A DNA stretch of 6,633 nucleotides from Actinomycetales bacterium. Its GTDB lineage: Bacteria; Actinomycetota; Actinomycetes; Actinomycetales; Cellulomonadaceae. Below, piece by piece: positions 1 to 6,069 of the stretch (positions are counted from its first letter, which is position 1; each line of letters starts with the position of its first letter). A program made the position numbers and the translations under genes. The stretch spans positions 1 through 6,633 of the forward strand of contig JAAZAC010000195.1 of assembly GCA_012514545.1 (NCBI GenBank), given 5' to 3'. The notes beneath the pieces were generated by a model. It searched no databases, was not told where the DNA came from, and was given only the letters and a program-made list of their open reading frames with translations.

Positions 1-641
1 CCGGCCACGATGAGGCCGATGCCCATGCCGATGTCGGCGAACCCCTGGTACTGCGCGACGAGCGCGCCGCACAGCCCCACGAGCCCGTTCGACAGGGCGA
101 GGCCGAGCACCTTCTGGTGGTCGGTGTTCACGCCGAACGACCGGATCATGTCCGGGGCGTCGCCGGTCGCCCGCATCGCGAGCCCGAGGTCCGTGTGCAG
201 GAACCAGATGATGAGCGCGAGCACGACGAGCACGAGCGCGAGGAAGATCCCGACGCTCGCCCACGTCCCGATGAGGCCCGCCTCGCGCAGCGGTGTGATG
301 AGCGTCCGTTCGCGCAGCAGCGGCACGTTCGCGCCGCCCATGATCCGCAGGTTGATCGAGTAGAGGCCGATCTGGGTGAGGATGCCGGCGAGCAGGCCGT
401 TGATGCGGCCCCGCGTGTGCAGCAGGCCGGTGATGACGCCGGCCCCGAGCCCGCCCACGAACGCGAGCGACGTCGCGAGGGCGGGCGGCATGCCGCCCAC
501 GATCCCGACGGCGGCGATCGACGCACCCGTCGTGAAGCTGCCGTCCACCGTGAGGTCCGCGAAGTCGAGGATGCGGAACGTCAGGTAGACGCCCAGGGCC
601 ATCACCGCGTAGATGAGCCCGAGCTCGACGGCGATCATCAT
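1..641 (-). CDS. ABC importer permease, TrpX-associated family (3' end cut by window edge)
   Basis: Integral membrane subunit of an ABC importer, pairing with the substrate-binding lipoprotein encoded just upstream. Translating from 641 gives 213 residues starting MMIAVELGLIYAVMALGVYL, with the hallmark DFADLTVDGSF at residues 26-36. That motif is typical of the permeases that accompany TrpX-type binding proteins (BPD_transp_2 superfamily, related to branched-chain amino acid and ribose permeases). Several long hydrophobic stretches follow (about 38-75, 125-147 and 175-213). The frame is open to the left edge, so the C-terminus is missing; relatives are usually around 290-320 residues. A GGAGG sits 5 nt before the ATG at 641. 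A second ATG at 638 would have 8 nt spacing and is equally possible. The gene follows the binding-protein gene by 81 bp. The matching ATPase is expected past the left edge (inference). The substrate is not shown by the sequence. Confidence 0.9.
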   Translation of the reverse strand, partial: MMIAVELGLIYAVMALGVYLTFRILDFADLTVDGSFTTGASIAAVGIVGGMPPALATSLAFVGGLGAGVITGLLHTRGRINGLLAGILTQIGLYSINLRIMGGANVPLLRERTLITPLREAGLIGTWASVGIFLALVLVVLALIIWFLHTDLGLAMRATGDAPDMIRSFGVNTDHQKVLGLALSNGLVGLCGALVAQYQGFADIGMGIGLIVA

Positions 642-671
642 GTCCGCCTCCGGCGGGTGGGGGACGCAGGG

Positions 672-702
672 GGCGGACCCGGCCGCGTGGGCCGGGTCCG
701 CC
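672..702 (-). terminator. Intercistronic stem-loop between binding protein and permease genes (attenuator or mRNA-stabilising element)
   Basis: A perfect inverted repeat: 13-nt arms at 672-684 and 690-702 (GGCGGACCCGGCC on the plus strand) around a 5-nt loop. It lies 20 bp after the stop codon of the binding-protein gene and 30 bp before the permease ribosome-binding site. No T-run follows on the minus strand, so a full intrinsic terminator is unlikely. Partial termination, or protection of the upstream mRNA from 3' decay, is the usual role of such stems between a binding-protein gene and its permease gene. That role is inferred here. Confidence 0.6.
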
Positions 703-722
703 GCGACCCTACTCGCAGATGC

Positions 723-1739
723 TCACTCGGTGATGTTCTCCGGGTCGGCCTCGTCGATGAGGTCCTGCGGGATCTCGACGCCCATGCGCTCGGCGGCACC
801 GAGGTTGAGGTGCAGCGCGAGCTCGGTCTGCGTCTCGACGGGCGTCGAGGCCGGGTCGGCCTCGCCGCGCAGGATCCGCACGGCCATCTCGCCGGTCTGG
901 TAGCCGAGCGCGTAGTAGTCGATGCCGATCGTCGCGATGGCGCCGCGCGCCACGGAGTCGCCCTCGGAGGCGATGACGGGGATCTTCTTCGTCTCGGCGA
1001 CCTGGATGAGCGTCTCGAGCGCGCTCACGACCGTGTTGTCGGTGATGACGAAGAACGCGTCGACGTCGAGGGAGTCGGCGGCCTGCTGCACCGCGGCGGA
1101 CGTGTCGGCGGTGGCGAGCTCGATGGTCAGGCCGAGGTCGGCCGCGGCCTCCTGCGCCCACTCGACCTGCGTGACCGCGTTCGGCTCGCCGGCGTTGTAG
1201 ACGATGCCGACGGTCTCGGCGTCGGGCGCGATCTTCGTGACGAGCTCGAGCAGGCCCTCGACCGGCACGGCGTCGGAGGTGCCGGTGACGTTCCCGCCGG
1301 GCGCCTCCATGCTGTCGACGAGCGCGGCGCCCACCGGGTCGGTGACCGCGGTGAAGAGCACCGGGGTGTCGGTGACGGCCTGGGCGACGGCGATCGCCGT
1401 CGGGGTGGCGATGGCGAGGACGAGGTCGAGGTCGTCGTTCGCGAACTTGCCCGCGATCGACGCGGCGACGGACTGGTCGCCCTGGGCGTTCTGCTCGTCG
1501 TACGTGACGTCGTAGCCGGCGTCGGCGAGCGCGGCCTTGAAGCCGTCGCGCGCGGCGTCGAGCGACGGGTGGGCGACGATCTGCGTGATGCCGACGGTGA
1601 TGGCCTCGGCGACGGGCTCGTCCTCGTCGCCGCCGGGGGCGGCGGTCGGCTCGTCGTCGCCCGAGCCGGAGCAGGCGGTGAGCAGGAGGGCGGCCGCGAC
1701 CAGCGTGACGGCGCCCCGGGCGGAGCGGAGGTGCTTCAC
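723..1739 (-). CDS. ABC importer substrate-binding lipoprotein, TrpX family
   Basis: Extracytoplasmic solute receptor that delivers its ligand to the adjacent permease. From a GTG at 1739 it gives 338 residues. There is an N-terminal signal (KHLRSARG basic region, then VTLVAAALLL) with lipobox LTAC and lipidated Cys23, then an acidic linker rich in D, E and G (about 24-45). The mature domain begins with ITVGITQIVAHPSLDAARDG and continues with DLVLAIATPTA, PVLFTAVTDPVGAALV, GGNVTGTSD and FFVITDNTVVSALETL. These are signatures of the ABC_sub_bind family (PF04392, type 1 periplasmic-binding fold), whose streptococcal member TrpX binds L-tryptophan. Ligand identity here is not proven. The GTG start is chosen because AAGGA lies 7 nt upstream and the signal peptide begins there; a longer frame to 1913 would put 58 charged, unrelated residues before the signal. 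It is the first gene of an operon with the permease. Confidence 0.93.
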   Translation of the reverse strand: MKHLRSARGAVTLVAAALLLTACSGSGDDEPTAAPGGDEDEPVAEAITVGITQIVAHPSLDAARDGFKAALADAGYDVTYDEQNAQGDQSVAASIAGKFANDDLDLVLAIATPTAIAVAQAVTDTPVLFTAVTDPVGAALVDSMEAPGGNVTGTSDAVPVEGLLELVTKIAPDAETVGIVYNAGEPNAVTQVEWAQEAAADLGLTIELATADTSAAVQQAADSLDVDAFFVITDNTVVSALETLIQVAETKKIPVIASEGDSVARGAIATIGIDYYALGYQTGEMAVRILRGEADPASTPVETQTELALHLNLGAAERMGVEIPQDLIDEADPENITE

Positions 1740-1746
1740 GGGGTGT

Positions 1747-1753
1747 TCCTTTC
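1747..1753 (-). promoter_or_regulatory. Ribosome-binding site fixing the GTG start of the binding protein
   Basis: GAAAGGA on the minus strand, with 7 nt between AAGGA and the GTG at 1739-1737. It supports the GTG over any upstream ATG in the open frame. Confidence 0.65.
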
Positions 1754-1809
1754 GTGGACCGCGGTCCTCGCCGGACGGTCCCGGCGACGCGAGGTGTGCT
1801 GAGCCACCC

Positions 1810-1815
1810 ATCGTA
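1810..1815 (-). promoter_or_regulatory. Possible -10 element for the ABC importer operon
   Basis: TACGAT on the minus strand, about 70 bp upstream of the binding-protein start, matches the actinobacterial TAnnnT -10 pattern. No convincing -35 stands at 16-18 bp; the hexamer there reads GTACCG or CGTACC. The call is therefore weak. The 262-bp gap 1740-2001 otherwise holds no gene I can support on either strand. Confidence 0.25.
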
Positions 1816-1903
1816 GAGAGGTGTCCATCCCTCGGTACGGTGTTTCCACGAGGTAGACGTTTCTCCCGGTCGCCACGGGGCCGACGTCGGGCAGTCGCCC
1901 CGG

Positions 1904-1932
1904 TTGCGGGCACCCCGACGCGGGAGCACGCT
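1904..1932 (+). promoter_or_regulatory. Possible promoter of the secreted hydrolase gene
   Basis: TTGCGG (1904-1909), a 17-bp spacer, then CACGCT (1927-1932) gives a loose sigma-A-like promoter about 70 bp before the ATG at 2002. Both hexamers are imperfect and the background is GC-rich, so chance is a real alternative. Confidence 0.25.
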
Positions 1933-2001
1933 CAAGCGCGGCGGCGCCCGGACCGATGCACAGGGCAGCCGTCCGCCCCGCCCGCCCGAGGAACCCTCCC
2001 C

Positions 2002-3795
2002 ATGCGCACCGCCGGCACGACCCGTCCCGCCGCCCGCACCCTCGTCGCGCTCGTCGCGGCCGCCGTCGTGGCGACGACGGCGCTCCCCGCCGTCGCCGGC
2101 CCCGTCTCGTTCGCCGGGGTGCCCAGCGGTGCACCGCTCGCCGTGGGCCCCGCCGACGGCGTCGGGCGCACCCCGAACGACGACGTCCCGGTCGGCGTCG
2201 TGCCCGACGGCGCCCTGCCCGCCGAGCCCGCGCCGACCGCCGAGGACCCGGGGGCGCCGATCGCGTTCGCAGGCGCGGTCACCGCGCCGCCGACGAAGAC
2301 GCTGCCGCCCATCCTCGACGCGAACCCCGGTTGGCAGCCGAGCGTCTCGTGCGACCCGACCGACAAGCCGGGCGTGGTCGCCTTCGCGAAGCTCGTCGCG
2401 ACGCACTGGGGCAAGACGCGGTACCACACGTCCCGCCAGTGCGTGCTCGGCGACGGCACGCAGCACGCCGAGGGCCGGGCCCTCGACTGGACGATGAACG
2501 CCTACGACGCGGGCGAGAAGCTGCTCGGCGACGCCGTCGTCGCGTGGATCACCGCCAACAACGGGGAGATGGCGCGGCGGTTCGGGATCATGTACCTGAT
2601 CTGGAACCGCAAGATCTGGTACTCCTACCGGCCCACGGTGTTCGAGAGCTACACGGGGCCCGTCCCGCACACCGACCACATCCACTTCAGCTTCACGTGG
2701 GACGGCGCGATGGGCCGGACCTCCTGGTGGACGGGCGTCCCGGTGACCACGCCCGACGTCGGGCCGTGCCGCGTGTACAAGGGGCAGTACGCGCCGCGGT
2801 ACACGGGCCCGCGGACGACGCCCTGCCCGACGACGCTGCTCGACCCGCCGTACAGCGCGTACCCCGTGACCCTGCCGGGGGCGACGGGGGCGACGGTCTC
2901 CCTCGCGCAGGCGCTGCTCGGGCTGCCGGTGGACGGCACGTTCGGCGCCGCGACGCTCACGCGGCTCCTCGCCTACCAGAAGGAGGTCGGGGTTCCGGTG
3001 ACGGGCGTGCTCGACAACGCGACCTGGGCGAAGCTCGTCCTGTCGATGCCCGTGCCGCCGTACCGGCAGATCGTCGGCGCGCCCGACCTCACGGGCGACG
3101 GGTACGCCGACCTCGCCACCGTCGACGACCGCGGCCGGCTCAGCATCTTCCCCGGCATCGGGGGCGGCAAGCTCGGGCCCGTGCGGCCGTTCGGCACCGG
3201 GTGGGCGCAGATGCGGGTCTACGCGCCGGGCGACTGGAACCGCGACGGCCGCGGCGACATCGTGGCCGCGGACGCCGCGGGTGACCTCTGGCTCTACGCG
3301 GGCGACGGCAAGGGCCGGTTCCCCTCGCGCGCGAAGATCGGCAACGGCTGGAACGGGTACCGCATCACGCCCGCGGGCGACGTCTCGGGCGACCGCGTGC
3401 CGGACCTGCTCGCCATCGACCCGCGCGGCGACCTGTACCTCTACCCGGGCAACGGGCGCGGCGGGTTCGGCAAGCGGCTGAAGGTCGGCAACGGCTGGAA
3501 CGGCTTCGAGCTGTACGCCGCGGGCGACCAGAACCGCGACGGCCGGGCCGACATCCTCGGCATCGACTCGGCGGGCAAGCTGTGGTTCTACGCCGGGCGT
3601 GGCGGCGGGTACTTCGCGATGCGCGTCCAGGTGGGGCACGGCTGGACCGGGTACACGTTCGCCTCGGGCGCGGACCTCGACCGGGACGGGATCGGCGACC
3701 TCGTCGGCCGCGACCCCGACGGCGTCCTGTGGTTCTACGCGGGCCGGCCCGGCATGGGCTTCTGGCAGAAGCGCCAGATCGCGACCGGGTGGTGA
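2002..3795 (+). CDS. Secreted M15-like putative cell-wall hydrolase with peptidoglycan-binding domain and five FG-GAP/VCBS repeats
   Basis: A 597-residue exported protein, probably acting on peptidoglycan. Residues 1-32 form a Sec-type signal (RTAGTTRPAAR, hydrophobic core LVALVAAAVVATTALP, AVA before G33). An Ala/Pro-rich linker runs to about 105. Residues 110-248 resemble the C-terminal domain of ARB-07466/VldE-like proteins: HAEGRALDW (H155, D162), a MYLIWNRKIW segment, HTDHIHFSF (H223, D225, H226, H228) and DGAMGRTSWWTG. The His/Asp/His set resembles M15 metallopeptidases. C117/C147 and C256/C275 could form disulfides. Residues 297-348 are a PG_binding_1 domain (VDGTFGAATLTRLLAYQK). From 362 there are five repeats whose D-x-x-x-D-G motifs begin at D362, D411, D460, D509 and D558. 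ATG 2002 is chosen because GAGGAA lies 8 nt upstream and the signal starts there; the frame stays open further upstream without coding character. It is convergent with the MFS gene. Enzymatic activity is inferred. Confidence 0.9.
   Translation: MRTAGTTRPAARTLVALVAAAVVATTALPAVAGPVSFAGVPSGAPLAVGPADGVGRTPNDDVPVGVVPDGALPAEPAPTAEDPGAPIAFAGAVTAPPTKTLPPILDANPGWQPSVSCDPTDKPGVVAFAKLVATHWGKTRYHTSRQCVLGDGTQHAEGRALDWTMNAYDAGEKLLGDAVVAWITANNGEMARRFGIMYLIWNRKIWYSYRPTVFESYTGPVPHTDHIHFSFTWDGAMGRTSWWTGVPVTTPDVGPCRVYKGQYAPRYTGPRTTPCPTTLLDPPYSAYPVTLPGATGATVSLAQALLGLPVDGTFGAATLTRLLAYQKEVGVPVTGVLDNATWAKLVLSMPVPPYRQIVGAPDLTGDGYADLATVDDRGRLSIFPGIGGGKLGPVRPFGTGWAQMRVYAPGDWNRDGRGDIVAADAAGDLWLYAGDGKGRFPSRAKIGNGWNGYRITPAGDVSGDRVPDLLAIDPRGDLYLYPGNGRGGFGKRLKVGNGWNGFELYAAGDQNRDGRADILGIDSAGKLWFYAGRGGGYFAMRVQVGHGWTGYTFASGADLDRDGIGDLVGRDPDGVLWFYAGRPGMGFWQKRQIATGW
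3085..3792 (+). repeat. Five tandem protein repeats of exactly 49 residues (147 bp)
   Basis: Asp-rich, probably Ca-binding loops recur at residues 362 (DLTGDGYAD), 411 (DWNRDGRGD), 460 (DVSGDRVPD), 509 (DQNRDGRAD) and 558 (DLDRDGIGD). The interval is 49 residues each time, with no insertions. Each unit then has a hydrophobic strand such as LWFYAG and ends in a G-x-G-W-like turn (GTGW, GNGW, GNGW, GHGW, ATGW). The protein stops right after the last one. A 19-nt stretch at 3338-3356 is identical to 3485-3503, exactly 147 bp apart, suggesting recent duplication or conversion between units 2 and 3. This fits FG-GAP/VCBS beta-propeller blades; a five-bladed fold is inference. Confidence 0.85.
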
Positions 3796-3802
3796 GGCGG
3801 CC

Positions 3803-5104
3803 CTAGGGCGTCGTGCGCGTGGCCCGGGCGTGGGGCCAGAGGCGCGCGCCGGCGAGCCCCGCGACGCCCGCGACGACGGCGAGCAGCAGCGCGGTCGGGG
3901 CGAGGCCGGCGGCGCCGAGCCACCCCGCGAGCGGGTAGGTCACGAGCCAGCAGAGGTGGGAGAGCGAGAACTCGGCCGCGAAGACCGCGGACCGCTCGCC
4001 GTCGGGCACCTCGCGGACGACGAGACGCCCGAAGGGCACCTCCGTGCACGCCCAGCCGAACCCGACCGCCACCCACAGGGCGCCGACGGCGACCAGGCCC
4101 GGCACCGCGGCGTCGACCCGGAGGGCGAGGGGCACGAGGAAGGTCGCGGCCGTCATCGTCGCCGCACCGCCGAGCATGACCGTGCGCTCGGGCACGCGGG
4201 CGAGGAGGCGCGGCATCGCGAGCGCGGCCGCCATCGACCCGGCGCCGTGGACCGCGAGGAGGAGGGCGACGACGTCGTCGTCCTGGCCGAACGTGTCCCG
4301 GGCGACGACGACCGTCTGGACGAGGACGAACGCGCCCGCCGCGGCGACGGTGAGGTTGAGCGCGAGGACGGGGCGCAGCGCGGGCACGCCCCACATGAGC
4401 CGCGCCCCGTGGCGCACGCGCGCGCCGAAGGGCAGGTCCTCGAGGGCGGCGCCGCCGTCGGGCGCCCGCCGGGGCCGGGGGATCACCACCGAGGCGACGA
4501 GCACCGCGGACGCGACGAACCCGACGGCCGTGCCCACGAACAGGGCGTCGCTCGCGACGACGAGCAGGAGGAGCGCGGCGAGCATCGGCGAGAGGACCAT
4601 CTCGAGGTCCTCCGCGAGCCGGGAGAAGGACAGCGCCTGCGTGTACTGGCGCACGCTCACGAGGACGTCGGGGAGGGCGGCCTGGAACGTCGGGGTGTGC
4701 ACCGCGGACGCCGCCTGCAGCACGAAGACCAGGACGTACACGTGCCAGACCTGGTCGACGAACGGGAGCAGGACGGCGGCGGCCCCGCGCACGACGTCGG
4801 CGGCGACGAGCACGCTGCGGCGCGGCAGCCGCGACACCAGCGCCTGCGCGACGGGGGCGACGAGGACGTAGGCGACCATCTTGATCGCGAGCACGGTCCC
4901 GAGGACGCGGCCGGCCGCGGCGCCGGCGAGGTCGAACGCGAGGAGGCTGAGCGCGACCGTCGCGAGGCCCGTGCCCGCGAGCGAGACGACCTGCGCCGCC
5001 AGCAGCCGGCGGTAGGTGGCGTTGCCGAGCGCGTGCGGGGTGGCCGGGTCCGGGCCGCCCGGGTCGCCCGGGTCGCCGTCCTGCCGCTCCCGGGCCTCGC
5101 GCAT
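3803..5104 (-). CDS. MFS-type efflux transporter in the arsenic cassette
   Basis: A 433-residue polytopic membrane protein of the major facilitator superfamily, closest in feel to the MFS_3/EntS-like exporters. A hydrophilic N-terminus (1-30) is followed by about twelve hydrophobic segments. The loop with RLPRRS (92-97) after the second helix is the usual cytoplasmic positive loop, EDLEMVLSPMLAALL (165-179) recalls the conserved helix 5 region, and a charged central loop spans about 209-240. Cysteines occur only at 353 and 385. It lies 81 bp downstream of arsM on the same strand, so co-transcription and a role in exporting arsenic or methylarsenic compounds is plausible, but no residue pattern proves the substrate. 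There is no clear ribosome-binding site before the ATG at 5104; TAGCAT stands 6 nt upstream, so a leaderless internal transcript is possible. No other Met or clear start precedes helix 1. It converges on the hydrolase gene, with stops 7 bp apart. Confidence 0.88.
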   Translation of the reverse strand: MREARERQDGDPGDPGGPDPATPHALGNATYRRLLAAQVVSLAGTGLATVALSLLAFDLAGAAAGRVLGTVLAIKMVAYVLVAPVAQALVSRLPRRSVLVAADVVRGAAAVLLPFVDQVWHVYVLVFVLQAASAVHTPTFQAALPDVLVSVRQYTQALSFSRLAEDLEMVLSPMLAALLLLVVASDALFVGTAVGFVASAVLVASVVIPRPRRAPDGGAALEDLPFGARVRHGARLMWGVPALRPVLALNLTVAAAGAFVLVQTVVVARDTFGQDDDVVALLLAVHGAGSMAAALAMPRLLARVPERTVMLGGAATMTAATFLVPLALRVDAAVPGLVAVGALWVAVGFGWACTEVPFGRLVVREVPDGERSAVFAAEFSLSHLCWLVTYPLAGWLGAAGLAPTALLLAVVAGVAGLAGARLWPHARATRTTP

Positions 5105-5110
5105 GCGCCG

Positions 5111-5116
5111 ATGCTA
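5111..5116 (-). promoter_or_regulatory. Possible -10 element giving a leaderless MFS transcript
   Basis: TAGCAT on the minus strand, separated from the ATG at 5104 by six bases. This is the spacing expected if transcription starts at the A of the start codon, as is common in actinobacteria. No recognisable -35 is seen in the very GC-rich sequence upstream, so confidence is low. Confidence 0.25.
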
Positions 5117-5145
5117 GGGCCCGCGCCGCGGGGAGGGCCGCGCCG

Positions 5146-5170
5146 CCGGCGGGCCGCCCGGCGCCGCCGG
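5146..5170 (-). other. GC-rich potential stem-loop between arsM and the MFS gene
   Basis: CCGGCGG (5146-5152) pairs with CCGCCGG (5164-5170) around an 11-nt loop, 16 bp after the arsM stop. There is no T-run. It may modulate read-through into the MFS gene, or be a by-product of base composition. Confidence 0.2.
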
Positions 5171-5185
5171 ACGGCCCACGCCCGC

Positions 5186-5968
5186 TCATGCGGCGCCGTC
5201 GTCGGGGCGGGGCTTGACGGCCCGCACGATGGCGCCGTGCATCCCGTCGACGACGTCGTGCGTGAAGGTCACGGACGCGTCGACGAACCCGGCGGCGGCG
5301 AGGCCGTCGAGGTACTCGCGGCGGGACAGCGCGCCGGCGATGCAGCCGGTGTAGTCGCCACGCTCGGCGCGCTGCGCGGCGTCGAGGTGGTCCTCGGCGA
5401 CGATGTCGGAGACGACGAGGCGCCCGCCCGGTGCGAGGACGCGGTACGCCTCGCGCAGCACCGCGGCCTTGTCCACGGCGAGGTTGATCACGCAGTTGGA
5501 GACGACGACGTCCACCGCGGCGTCGGGCAGCGGCAGCCGCTCGATGAGGCCCTCGTGGATCTCGACGTTCGTCGCGCCGGCCTCGGCGACGTTGCGGCGG
5601 GCGAGGGCGACCATCTCCGGCGTCATGTCGACGCCGTGGACGCGCCCGGCGGGGCCGACCGCCCGCGCGGCGAGGAGGACGTCGATCCCGCCGCCCGAAC
5701 CGAGGTCGAGCACGCGCTCGCCCGGGCGCAGCTGCGCGGCCGTCACCGGGTCACCGGAGCCGAGGGACGCGCGGACCGCGCCGGCGGGCAGGTCCGCCGT
5801 CAGCTCGACGGGGTAGGCCGAGCACGACGGCGGCGCCTCGGCGGTGGTGCAGCAGGCCGCCTGCGCGGTCTCCGCCGCGGTGCAGCAGGTCGCCTGCGCG
5901 GCGGCGGCGGCGTACTCGGCGCGGACGTGCTCGCGCAGCGCCTGCGGGTCGGTGGGGACGGTGCTCAT
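5186..5968 (-). CDS. arsM: Arsenite S-adenosylmethionine methyltransferase ArsM
   Basis: A cytosolic enzyme that transfers methyl groups from SAM to As(III), giving mono- to trimethylated arsenicals. The 260 residues show the class I methyltransferase SAM loop VLDLGSGGGIDVLLAAR (86-102), HGVDMTPEMV (111-120), the ArsM signature VVSNCVINLAVDK with Cys159, and GDYTGCIAGAL with Cys209. The latter two match the two downstream arsenic-binding cysteines of characterised ArsM proteins. The third cysteine of the trio must come from the N-terminal cluster C28, C29, C39, C40, C49. That cluster contains a duplicated segment (see repeat). GAGGAGG lies 5 nt before the ATG at 5968. It diverges from arsR, with a shared operator region, and is followed by the MFS gene. 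Expression is probably ArsR-repressed and arsenite-induced. The sequence motifs make another SAM methyltransferase unlikely; the exact product (mono-, di- or trimethyl) cannot be read from the sequence. Confidence 0.94.
   Translation of the reverse strand: MSTVPTDPQALREHVRAEYAAAAAQATCCTAAETAQAACCTTAEAPPSCSAYPVELTADLPAGAVRASLGSGDPVTAAQLRPGERVLDLGSGGGIDVLLAARAVGPAGRVHGVDMTPEMVALARRNVAEAGATNVEIHEGLIERLPLPDAAVDVVVSNCVINLAVDKAAVLREAYRVLAPGGRLVVSDIVAEDHLDAAQRAERGDYTGCIAGALSRREYLDGLAAAGFVDASVTFTHDVVDGMHGAIVRAVKPRPDDGAA
5846..5901 (-). repeat. 33-bp-offset direct repeat in arsM encoding two Cys-Cys pairs
   Basis: The 23-nt stretches 5846-5868 and 5879-5901 match at 22 of 23 positions and are offset by 33 bp (11 codons). 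They encode the parallel segments QATCCTAAETA and QAACCTTAEAP, each with a vicinal cysteine pair. This is an in-frame duplication near the N-terminus of ArsM. Confidence 0.8.
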
Positions 5969-5973
5969 GGCGG

Positions 5974-5980
5974 CCTCCTC
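5974..5980 (-). promoter_or_regulatory. arsM ribosome-binding site
   Basis: GAGGAGG on the minus strand, 5 nt before the arsM ATG. It is the strongest Shine-Dalgarno sequence in the window. It abuts operator-like site O1 (from 5981). Confidence 0.75.
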
Positions 5981-5998
5981 ATTGACGGACGTCGATGC
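5981..5998 (+). promoter_or_regulatory. ArsR operator-like site O1 (weak third copy, in arsM leader)
   Basis: ATTGACGGACGTCGATGC agrees with site O2 (read on the minus strand) at 14 of 18 positions and with O3 at 11 of 18. The cores TTGAC and TCGATG are kept. It lies directly upstream of the arsM ribosome-binding site, around or just after the predicted arsM transcription start, so a bound repressor would block arsM specifically. The function is inferred. Confidence 0.4.
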
Positions 5999-6002
5999 GG
6001 AG

Positions 6003-6032
6003 ACTGTGGCGCACTACATCGATGGCTGTCAA
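6003..6032 (-). promoter_or_regulatory. Predicted arsM promoter
   Basis: On the minus strand, a perfect TTGACA -35 (6032-6027), an 18-bp spacer and CACAGT as a poor -10 (6008-6003). Transcription would start near 5996. The -35 and spacer are covered by operator-like site O2. Confidence 0.45.
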
Positions 6033-6051
6033 TAGTGACATCTATCGATGT
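6016..6051. promoter_or_regulatory. Divergent arsR/arsM operator: 36-bp dyad of two abutting 18-bp sites (O2, O3)
   Basis: O2 (6016-6033, read on the minus strand as ATTGACAGCCATCGATGT) and O3 (6034-6051, plus strand AGTGACATCTATCGATGT) agree at 15 of 18 positions. They meet head to head at the axis 6033/6034. Each includes the -35 and early spacer of one divergent promoter. Within each site ACA..../TGT halves give the imperfect inner symmetry typical of ArsR/SmtB targets. Binding of ArsR would repress both genes; this follows from family knowledge and position. Confidence 0.75.
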
Positions 6052-6063
6052 TTCTGCCATGCT
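6035..6063 (+). promoter_or_regulatory. Predicted arsR promoter giving a leaderless mRNA
   Basis: GTGACA (6035-6040), a 17-bp spacer and CATGCT (6058-6063). The expected start point, seven bases after the -10, is 6070, the A of the arsR ATG. The lack of a good Shine-Dalgarno sequence before that ATG agrees with a leaderless message. Operator-like site O3 overlaps the -35 and spacer. Confidence 0.5.
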
Positions 6064-6069
6064 GGGGCC

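Noticed and set aside
117..1802. A 561-codon open frame on the plus strand opposite the ABC importer
   Set aside because: It is antisense to the permease and the binding protein, with low-complexity composition and no family resemblance.
1740..2001. A riboswitch or c-di-AMP element upstream of the cell-wall hydrolase or the importer
   Set aside because: Such elements occur upstream of some actinobacterial wall hydrolases, but I could not fit the conserved motifs to this stretch. I see only weak promoter candidates.
709..3639. A 976-codon open frame on the minus strand across the binding protein, intergenic region and hydrolase
   Set aside because: Its translation is Arg/Pro/Ala-rich low-complexity text typical of an out-of-frame reading of GC-rich DNA. 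It overlaps two genes with clear family signatures and has no start context.
6016..6051. Phage or integrative-element attachment site at the dyad or at the adjacent tRNA
   Set aside because: The dyad is explained as a divergent operator. The tRNA 3' end is not repeated anywhere in the window and no integrase is present.
5995..6069. N-terminal extension of arsR from an ATG at 5995
   Set aside because: It would translate through the 36-bp operator dyad, adds residues unlike ArsR N-termini, and lacks a ribosome-binding site. The ATG at 6070 fits the family length and predicted start point.
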